64,000 nucleotides of DNA from the NCBI RefSeq assembly GCF_003086295.3, contig NC_092041.1, positions 96,063,827 through 96,127,826 of the forward strand, in the 5' to 3' direction. The DNA is from Arachis hypogaea (taxonomy: Eukaryota; Streptophyta; Magnoliopsida; Fabales; Fabaceae). The first letter of the stretch is position 1. Every line of letters starts with the position of its first letter. Positions 55,751 through 64,000 of the stretch are shown here, one piece after another. The translations under genes and the position numbers were made by a program. The notes beneath the pieces are model-generated. The model worked only from the letters and a program-made list of their open reading frames with translations. It did not search any database and was not told where the DNA came from.

Positions 55751-57324
55751 GTTACTCATAGCTTACAGAGAAAAGTACAAAAGTGATGGAAAGTGAAATC
55801 TAAAAGTGGAGTAAAGTGCCAAAGTAAAAGTCCCTAATGAAGTGCTTCCCTTGGGTTTATATACTACTCCTACTTGCAAATGTAAATTCAAATTAAACTC
55901 AAATTACAATTGAAATTTCATTTCTAACTAACTCATGATGGCCCAGCTTGTTGAGTGACGAAAGGGTTGAATGGTATGCCATGCAAGTGCCATTTTCATC
56001 ACACGCCCAAGTTGTGTAAGTCTTTGTTCTTCTCTGGGTTTTTTGCCTAGCGTGCCACGCCCTCTAGCACGCCCATCACACGCCTAGTGTTAAGAGTTGG
56101 CGTGCAACTTCATAGTGAATGACCTTGACATACCCAAGCTTGCCTTCTCAAGATGTTTCCTGGCGTGCCACGCTCTACACACGCCCATGGGCACGCTAGT
56201 GCTGAAGGGTTGGCATGCCACTTGAGATGGCACGCCATATTACACGCCAATGGTTGAAGAGAAAAGGAGGCGTGCCACGCCATACTGCACGCCAGTGGCA
56301 CGCCCTTAAATATGAACCTAGCATGCCACGTCATCTTAAACGCCAATGGCACGCCCATATTAGTGGACTCAGAAACCTCCCCTAAACTTGTTGCCTGGCA
56401 TGCCACGCCAGGGACACGCTCAAGGAGTAGAGAGTTGGCGTGCCACTTCTAGGCACACCATTGTACACGTCATTATTGAAGATACTTGGGAGGTCTTTTG
56501 GATTTTATGCCCAGCCTGCCACGCCAGGGGCACGCCAAGGGCCATGCCTGGGTTTGAGTGTTATCGTGCCACGCTCGTGGCACGTCATATTGCACGCCAG
56601 CGTTGGGAGCTCTTGGGTGATCCTCTGGAGAACTGGGCTGGCGTGCCACACCCTTGGGGTGCAACAGACACGCCCTTGTTGGGAAGCTGGCATGCCATGC
56701 CATATTGCATGCTAGTGGCATGCCCCGTTCTTGTAGACTTCGGATACCCTTTTGGAAAATTGGCCTGGCGTACCAGGCCATAGACACGCCCTTGGTATTC
56801 CAGTGTTGTCTTGTGCGGGCGTGTGGCTTTTCGCACGCCAATCACACACCTTAATACATGCCCATGTTGGAGATCGTTGGATGCTTCTTTGGAATATTGG
56901 CCTGACGTGCCATGCCCTAGACATGCCAGGGACACACTAGCATTAGGAGAGTGGGTGTGCCACGCCTGGGACATGCCCAGAGGCACGCCAGTATTGCTTG
57001 TGAAGGCGTGTGGCCTTTAGCATGCTAGCCACACGCTATAGTGCATGCCCTGCCTTGGTTGACCCGCTAGGTTCCCTATCTTATTGGCCTGGTGTGCCAT
57101 GATAGTTGGTACGGCAGTGGCACACCCTGCTTCATTTCTTTCTTTTCATATTTCTTGCTACCATTTTTCCTGAAATTTCATGCAAATCAAGTACTCAAAG
57201 TAGTGTCCTCTTAAATTCACAAAATGTCATTAATATCACACCATTTAATTGAGGACTTGCTTATTTTTAACAAAAACTACATAAGAATTGAAGTAGATAA
57301 TGCCAATCATTAGTCACTAAAACA
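55751..57324 (-). repeat. Element F 5' LTR, part 2, with a long palindrome array
   Basis: It continues after LTR B. 56000-57125 carries about 30 units of the GGCGTGCCACGCC kind, many changed at CpG to TG or CA. The right end (near CTAAAACA) is chosen because an LTR read on the minus strand would then start TG; this is a weak criterion. The many overlapping ORFs on both strands across the array (56110-57020) are caused by the repeat. Confidence 0.5.
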
Positions 57325-57649
57325 TGGTGGACATGTCAGTATCGTGTTCGCCGAAGATATGCTCTCGCGAGCTCGGAAGTACACTTGTTAAATTTTAAAA
57401 TCTTTTAGGGACCATTTTGTCAACACTTAATTAAACAAACTAATAATATGAAAAATAATAGAGGCTTTTTAAATTTTATCAGATTAAAATAAAAAAGGAT
57501 AGGAATAAATATTATAAATATGTAAAGTTAGGAATAAATACTCAAATGATCTCTAAGGAATTTTAGATTGGACATTTTGGTTCTTAATAAAGTTTTATTC
57601 TCTAATAGTTCTAAAAATTTACTTTTGTCAGACACATTGGTCGTTTTAT
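57325..57649. other. AT-rich sequence, unassigned
   Basis: No ORF, LTR end or repeat could be recognised. It is the only stretch here that might be non-element host DNA. Confidence 0.4.
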
Positions 57650-58123
57650 TGTAACATCCTATCACCCTAAGCCTTACCTCTAGCTATAAAGCAAAAGATA
57701 ATAAAGCGACACAACAGTTCTAAAGCTCATACATTAATATATATGGAAGAAAGTAATAATACTAGAAGTCCGATGAAGTAATATAGCTCAATGATGTAGA
57801 AAATAGAGATACAAAAGCGCGAAGCATTCACACACAATAACCAAAAGTGCAAGGGTGGGAAAAGAGATCACAGATACAAGATAAACAAGAGTATATACAT
57901 ATATAGTATACAAAAGAGAACTAGTCACAGCCTGCAGAGTTTAGGCCAGCTAGCTTAAACAGAATATAACAGAATTTTTGAAATGAAACAGAAACATGCT
58001 GTCTCTCAAAGTAAGCCTCTAAGGTAACAAGTGCAATATACAAAAGTGAGAAAGATACTACATCAAAATAACCCAAATACAAAAGATAAAAGCGAGCCTT
58101 CACTCTGTCACCATCCCGCAAAC
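57650..58123 (-). repeat. Fragment of a chromovirus-type LTR, minus strand
   Basis: It starts TGTAACATCC, the reverse complement of an LTR end GGATGTTACA. It is cut by element E at 58124. The remainder, if any, lies right of the window. Confidence 0.5.
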
Positions 58124-59535
58124 TGATAAACCACATTTTGATGGTTTATTTTGTATTAAATTTGGTAGATTTTATCAACTTTGCCCATATTTATTCATTG
58201 AAATATCATGGTTTTATGAATTTCTCCTAATTGTACTTAATGATTGAAAACATATTTTTTAGGCTTTTCTTCGCTAAATTTAATTCACTTTGATTCCACT
58301 CGATGCCTTGATGTGTTTGCTCAGTGATTTCAGGCTTAGGAGGTAAGGATTGGATCAAAGAAGTGAAGAAAAAGCATGCAAGATGGAGAATTCATGAAGA
58401 ATTAAGGATTTGGTGGAATTAATGGCCATGCATACGCATGCATCACGCATACGCGTGAGTGAGGATTTTGTCAGGCCACGCGTACGCGTGACATCCCGCG
58501 TATGCGTGATACTTGGCACATGACTAACTTAACAAAAATGTGGCTAGCAATTTCTGAGCTCATCCAAGCCCAAATCCAACTCATTTTTGAAGTATTTGAG
58601 GCCAAATTCAAGAAGCAACAAGGGGAGAGCAATTAGGTTTAGTTTTAGGATGATGTTTTTGGTCATATTCTAAAGAAAGAAGCTCTCTCTTCTCTCTAAA
58701 ATTAGGGTAGATTAGATTAAATTTCCCTTAGGATTAGGTTTTAATTTTTGCTTTGATTTAGTTTTCCGTGCAATTTCTTATTGCTATATTTTTGTTTCTT
58801 AGTCTTAATTGTCATTTCCTTTATTTTGTCACTTTTGTGTTTATGAACTCTTGTTGATTTTGATTTCTATTTAATGCAATTTGATGTTTTATGTTTCTTT
58901 GTTATTTATTGAGTTGTTATTGTTGTTATCTCGCATGTGGTAGTTTTAGATTTTATTATTCTTGTAATTTTACTAAGCTTTCCTTTTATGCTTTCCAAGT
59001 GTTTGATAAAATACTTAGTTAGATTTTAGAGTAGATTTTAGCACTCTTGCCTTGAGATTGAGGACTTAGGTTCCTTAATATCATTAATGTCTAGTTTTAT
59101 TGGTGATTTAGGGTTGTCAGTTGATTTTAGGATCAACTATGTGCACTTGACTTAACCCTCCAATGTTAAAGAATGACTAAATGGAATTAACCCTTTGTAA
59201 TTACCATGTTGTGGTCAATGATCTAGATAGAAAACCTTGGCTCTTAATCTATGCCATGAGTGTCTTTTAGCATCTATAGTTTTTTTGTTTGATCTTTACT
59301 TTCTTGTTCATCAATAAAAAATCCCAAAATGCCTCATAATCAATAATATGCACACTCTCCTGCAATTCCTTTGAGAGATGACCCAATGTTTAAATAATCT
59401 CAGTTTTTGTTGGGTTTGACTTAAGTGACAAACAAATTAAACTTTGACGGAGAGTCATCTATTGGTTTGGAACTATGCTTGCAACGAGGTTCTTTTCTAT
59501 TGAGAAATTCTAGACCGACGATAATTCTCCCATCA
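58124..59535 (+). repeat. Element E 5' LTR
   Basis: 1412 bp, TGATAAACC to CTCCCATCA. A palindrome group at 58430-58510 contains the perfect CACGCGTACGCGTG (58477-58490). Confidence 0.88.
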
Positions 59536-59541
59536 AGGTTT

Positions 59542-59559
59542 TGGCACCATTGCCGGGGA
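59542..59559 (+). promoter_or_regulatory. Element E primer-binding site with two CpG losses
   Basis: TGGCACCATTGCCGGGGA differs from the tRNA-Asp site of A+ only by G to A at its two CpG positions, as expected for decay of methylated C on the other strand. Confidence 0.85.
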
Positions 59560-59708
59560 CATTGCAAATGTGCGCTTGTTATTGGTTATTGTATATATGT
59601 TAATATTGTGAATAGCTTATTTTGGTTTCTTTGTTGTTCTTGCTAGTTGTAAGAGTTTCTTTTCATTATTTATTATTTGCTTTTGTTTTTGATTTACTCT
59701 TTTTCACT

Positions 59709-60594
59709 ATGAATTCTCATCCTTTTGGCTACAAGTTTGGTTACAACTATGTTGTAGAAAATGAGAGCTTAAATGATGGTACGCGCTATGGGATTGGAAA
59801 TCAATCGAGGGAGGAATCGCATTCTTGTGAACGGACCTCATGATATCTGTACCAATTCCCTCCATCCAACAATGATCATAATCCACCCCCATAATGCACA
59901 CCAATATAGACCAATTCTGCAACATTGTTCTCAACCTTACTCACAATCCCCATCTTACCAAACACCTTTCTATAATCCATATTCATCATACTATCAACCT
60001 TATATGTCACACCCTTGTGACCACTATGAACGAATACCCATTGAACCACCTCTATTCTAACAACAATACTCTCAAGAACCACCAATTTCACATATACCAC
60101 TTCAATACTCTTACCAAGATGAACTACCTTCTTATTGTGAACCCTTTCTACCAAACAATGAACCCTCCCATCTACCCCAAATTCCAATGGATGACACTCT
60201 TATTTCAATTCTCCAAGAGCAAAGGGAGCTTTATACTATTCTCCAAGAGGTAGTAACCAATTTAGTCTCCCAACGATTAGATACTCAAAGCACTCCCATG
60301 GCCACATGTGGAGAATCAAATGAAGAGCGGAGTATGAAAGAGAGGTTAGAAACTCCAGTGGAGGATAAGGAGTGGAATTTTGTATTGGAACAAGTGGAGG
60401 AAGCCGAAATTATTGAAGAGAAAGAAGTGGTTGAACATTTAGGAGATGTTGAATGCCCATGTGAATCTAGAATTGTAGAACCCTCTTCCAAGAAGTTTGA
60501 AATAAATGTTAAGAAGGATAGTGCACAACCTCCAAGGCATATTCCGAATGAAGAATTGGAAGGAATGGAGCAAAATACAAGTTCACTTGGTTGA
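59709..60594 (+). pseudogene. ORF1 of element E, one frameshift and one stop
   Basis: It starts MNSHPFGYKFGYNY (59709), as in element C. A frameshift near 59770 leads to a second frame, open to 60594 except for a TAA at 60058. The middle is rich in Tyr, Pro, Ser and Gln (SYQTPFYNPYSSYYQPY). The last 130 codons are acidic, with ISILQEQRELYTILQEVV as a possible coiled coil. I do not recognise a gag, protease or nucleic-acid-binding motif. It may be a much changed gag or a family-specific protein. Confidence 0.6.
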
Positions 60595-60930
60595 TTTTAA
60601 AAGTGTAGATAATGGGTGGAAAGTCTTGTTTCTCTTTGAGTTAAAAAAAAGTGCCCTAACGTGAACACATGGCCTCTGCGTATGCGTGACCCCCCATCTT
60701 GAAAAGAATCCAGACCGTGCCAGGATCGTGCGTGTACTGTGCCATCGCATGGCCTGGACAGAAAGTTATGCCGGGACCGTGCAAAAACTGTGCATTTAGC
60801 ACCATCCCAATGCACACGTACGTGTCACTTTCTGTTTTTCCCTGTCATGCGTACGCTTGTCAGACGCGTATGGGTTGATTTTCATTTTTTTTTCAAGTGA
60901 CGCTTACGCTTGACCCACGCGTATGCGTGG
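60595..60930 (+). repeat. Palindrome group before the E ORF2 module
   Basis: Scattered units such as CACGTACGTGTC (about 60815), GCGTACGC (60849) and CACGCGTATGCGTG (60916-60929), the same kind as in its LTR but more decayed. Confidence 0.75.
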
Positions 60931-62945
60931 ATTTAAATTTGATAACCCCTAACTCGAGTACCCTAACCTATTCGCGCAGCCACCATCCATCTAACTCCAA
61001 CATCTCTTTCACTTCCCCTTTTCACCATTATCAAACTTCCATAACCACCACACCTCCACCACCATTCCAGTCACCGTCGGTGAGCCAACCGCCGCTGCCA
61101 CCTCTCTTTCTCCCCCTTTCCTTCTTTCATTCTTCTTCTCTCTCTCTTTCCTTTCTCCCTTTCTCCCCTATTTCAGTCCCATCATTGCCAACCACCACCA
61201 GCACCGCTGCGGCACCCTGAGCCCGCCGGTGCATGTGCCAACCACCACCACTTCCTTCACTCTCTTCCTCTCTCACTTTTACTCCATTTCCCCCTCCATT
61301 GTCTTCAGAAACAAGAACAGGAATAACCCATGTTTCCCCTATTTTTGCCTCTCACCGTCGTCCTCCATAGCTGCCTCTGAGCCACCGGCTACAACTAAAT
61401 CTGCTTCCATTCCTTCCCTTGCCATTTTCTGTCTGCTTCCCTGCTTCTTTTGCCAAGTTTCCCATTTTTCTATTTTTCAATTTCTTCATTTTGTTAGTTA
61501 ATTTCATTAGGTAGTTTTATTTTTTTATTTAGATTAGTTTAGAATGAATGTTTGGTAGATTATAGGTGGTTAGGTAGCTTATTAGGAAATTTGTAGTGGA
61601 TTTAGGTTAATATTTTGCTGTTGATGTTATTTGGAATAGCCTATTTTATGAATTTGGTTTGTCAATGCTGTTTGTTGCTTGATTAAATTGTGCATGTTGC
61701 TACTGTTATGAACTCAATTGGGTTATTGGTTTGTTTCATATGAATGTTGTTATTTGTGCTTGTTTAATTTGAATTGGATTCATATGGAATTTTGTTTCTG
61801 ATTGAGTAAATTTGGGAAATGTGCTATTTACTGCCAAAATGCTGCCAAAATTTTTCAAAAATCTGTGTGTTAATTTGACTCTAATTTGTTACTTTGAATT
61901 TGATTTGTCACCAAACCCAATTAACAAATTACTCGGCTAGCGTTTCTTGTGCTGCAGCTGAAATGACTATTTTTATGTTTCTTCATGCTGCATTGTATGA
62001 TTGGTTGCAACAAGGTGCTCTTTGACGGATTTCAGTGTCAAATACCCCCATGTTCGCCAATTGTTTTGAACCACTTCTATGAACTGGTTTGTCAAGATTA
62101 GGTCAAAATATTTTTCCTTCATGGTTTAATTTCAATTTTTTTCATATAACCATTGAAGTTAATACCTTTAAATTTTCTAATTGACCTAACTCTATTAATT
62201 TGTTTACTTGAGGTGCTTTTAAATTGTAAAATTGGTACATTTTCACTTTTGTAACCATGTAAATAGAAAATTTTACTTTTCAATGAATTTTGGTTACATT
62301 AAGTGCAAATTTCACTCTTTTCACACCAATTTTACAAATTCAGTGATCAAACACATTGATGATTGATTATGTTTCATTATGCATATTTCCTTATCTGTTT
62401 CATCATCAATGCCTGATGTACATGCTTAAATGACATTAATTACTTGGTTGAGTTAACATGTGCTCTACACATTTTTAATTTGGTCATTTTAAGCATATTG
62501 CATTATAGTGGCATGAATGTGAGTTTACTTGTCCTTGGAAATTTATGAACACTTTTATGCTTTAAGATTCATATTTACTATGCAATTGGCAATTGACTTT
62601 CTTTCTTTTTCTAACTTTTGGTTTTTAACTAACCTTTTTAACTTTTCTTTTTTTTTTACCTTTCCTTTCTAACTAACTCTTTTACTATTCTTTTGATGCA
62701 TAGTAATATTGTTTCTTAAGGGACAAGAAACTTGGTTTTCTTTACATTCAATTACTTGGAATGTGAATTCTAACTGATTTTGATTTCTATTTTCATTCCG
62801 TTCCAAGTTAATTGCACTTTTATTTACTCACTTCATGTATAAGCTATTGATTCTTCTGTTTTCTATTCTTGCCTGCTTATTATATTTTTTTTTCCTTGCA
62901 TGCCTTAGATTCTATTTCGTATCCCATTTTCTATGAGTGCTTTTC
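60931..62945 (+). other. C/T-rich then T-rich intron-like stretch
   Basis: 60970-61480 is C/T-rich with low-complexity Ser/Pro ORFs. 61500-62945 is T-rich and ends GAGTGCTTTTCAG before ORF2. It parallels 29886-32628 in element C. No gene. Confidence 0.45.
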
Positions 62946-63990
62946 AGAATTACTGATGGAAAGGGAAAAGGAAAGGCTAAAGCCAGCTCAAGCAAAAGAA
63001 AAAGAACACAGCCAGCCGCTGCAATAGCAGATGAATATCTTTCTGAGAGGCAACCTACTAAGAAGGAGAAGGTTGATCAAAACACGCCTTCTTCTAACCC
63101 AGTTAAGTTTTCCAACCTCTATTGTGAGCTAAAGTTTCTGCACTTTCTGGAAAGGTAGAACCTCCACATAGAGAGGAAGTTAGAGATACCAACCGACATG
63201 AAGCAGTATACTGAGCAGCAGATTGCCCAGCAGGGCTGGGTATTGTTGGATAGAGAGCTGGTAGGAATGAACGCATCTTGGGTTGTGGAATTCTATTGCA
63301 AGTATTACCAGGTAACCCTAGATGCGGTTCTGCTCCGAGGTAGGCATATTCTGGTTACAGAGGAGGCGATAGAAGAGATCCTCTACTTGTGGCCATAAAT
63401 TGATGAAAAAGATGATTTTCATAAGGCTGAGGAGGCAATTAAGCTTATGGAGTTTGATTGGGATGCAGTCTTTCGTACTATAGCTGTCCACCTTGATGTT
63501 TTGTGGGCATATGGACCATCAAAACCAACTCCATGGGTTATCAAGGTCGATTATCTCATAGTTGAGACTAGGTTATGGCAGCAGATTCTGAGCAACTACG
63601 TTATGCTTAACACTCATGAGTTTAAGGTTCCAGCAGATATGGCTATTCTTATCTGGTGTGTTTTGGAAGGGAGCCACTATACCTTCCAGGACTCATCAAG
63701 AGGTACATGGCTTGGGCACATGTCAGAGGCAGCTTGGCATTCCCTTGTTTGATCACTTAGATGGGTCACCAGGTTGAGGTACCTTGGGAGCAGGCGGATG
63801 AGAGACCGACAGTTGCTGGCCATAAGAGAGTTATTTCACACGGCAACTGGTTCGGAGATTATCCTGCCAGACACTGAGGTCGCCAAGCACGGACTGCTTC
63901 TACCAAGACGGCTACATCCTCGGCTATAGCAAAACCCTCAGCAGCACCTTCAGCACCCCCACACCAGCAGCACCATCTTCTACTTAACAA
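62946..63990 (+). pseudogene. ORF2 of element E, broken
   Basis: The start codon seems lost: where C has CAGATGGCTGAT, E has CAGAATTACTGAT. The frame then reads a Lys/Ser-rich N-terminus (KGKGKAKASSSKRKR). Stops are at 63156, 63396 and 63750, with a frameshift near 63700. Shared motifs with C and A: VVEFYCKYYQVTLD, LRGRHILVTEEAIEEIL, FDWDAVF, LSNYVML, MAILIWCVLEG. Same plant transposon-protein-like group. The end lies near or beyond the window edge. Confidence 0.7.
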
Positions 63991-64000
63991 CTGATCTACC

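Larger units (their letters stand above)
58124..64000 (+). mobile_element. Element E, D-type LTR, right end outside the window
   Basis: 5' LTR 58124-59535, PBS 59542-59559, ORF1 59709-60594, palindrome group 60660-60930, intron-like stretch, and ORF2 from about 62946. No gag core or pol motif is seen. The layout equals that of element C, and the LTR is of the same family as solo LTR D. The right LTR and TSD are beyond 64000. Confidence 0.85.

Noticed and set aside
56110..57020. Many overlapping ORFs of 60-133 codons on both strands
   Set aside because: They come from the palindrome array, which avoids stops in several frames; products are rich in Ala/Cys/His/Trp and repeat themselves.
55990..57130. 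CRISPR-like array of short palindromic repeats
   Set aside because: The sequence is clearly plant, unit spacing is irregular, spacers are not unique inserts of constant length, and the units lie within an LTR.
60897..61501. Ser/Pro/Thr-rich ORFs in element E
   Set aside because: Low-complexity C/T-rich sequence equal to that in C, where the frames are not kept.

Overview
This is plant nuclear DNA, almost certainly from a legume and most likely peanut or a wild Arachis (the GGCGTTTAACGCC-rich Athila-type elements look like Arachis repeats; this is from memory and was not searched). I found no ordinary host gene. Nearly the whole window is LTR retrotransposons inserted into one another, read from TG..CA ends, 5-bp target-site duplications (TSDs), tRNA-Asp-type primer-binding sites (PBS) and pol/gag motifs.

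Layout from the outside in. The oldest layer is a minus-strand Athila-like element, here called F: integrase/RNase H at 17930-18975, RT 23167-24010, protease 24197-24646, gag 37434-38480, PBS 38857-38874, and an LTR split between 38881-39779 and 55751-57324. Into F went: (1) a plus-strand Tat/Ogre-like element (1015-17928, running off the left edge); (2) a 4.2-kb solo LTR, G (18976-23161, TSD TAGCA); (3) a plus-strand element C (25544-37433, TSD CCCAC), which itself holds a minus-strand solo LTR D (27735-29233, TSD GTCAC); (4) an LTR B (39780-40671 plus 55140-55750). B is split by a minus-strand copy of family A (A-, 40672-55139), and A- is split by a 5'-truncated chromovirus with an intact pol ORF (45862-52600). 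The Tat/Ogre element is interrupted by a complete plus-strand A element (A+, 2797-12831, TSD GAGAG) and, at the left edge, by another minus-strand A LTR (1-1014). At the right edge a plus-strand element E (58124 to beyond 64000, LTR of the D type) sits in an older LTR fragment.

Family A encodes gag and protease but no RT, RNase H or integrase. It then carries a separate ORF2 whose sequence resembles the 'putative plant transposon protein' family. Elements C and E also show ORF2 and no pol in the part visible. These look like non-autonomous elements that must borrow pol from autonomous Athila relatives.

The most interesting signals are non-coding: (i) arrays of CpG-rich palindromes built on GCGT/ACGC half-sites in six LTR families; (ii) a covarying hairpin with an RGGA loop just before the 3' LTR in families A and C, with a second copy before ORF2 in A; (iii) three hairpins in the A leader, two with GNRA-type loops in some copies; (iv) a spliced antisense gene with a 91-bp intron in the Tat/Ogre element.
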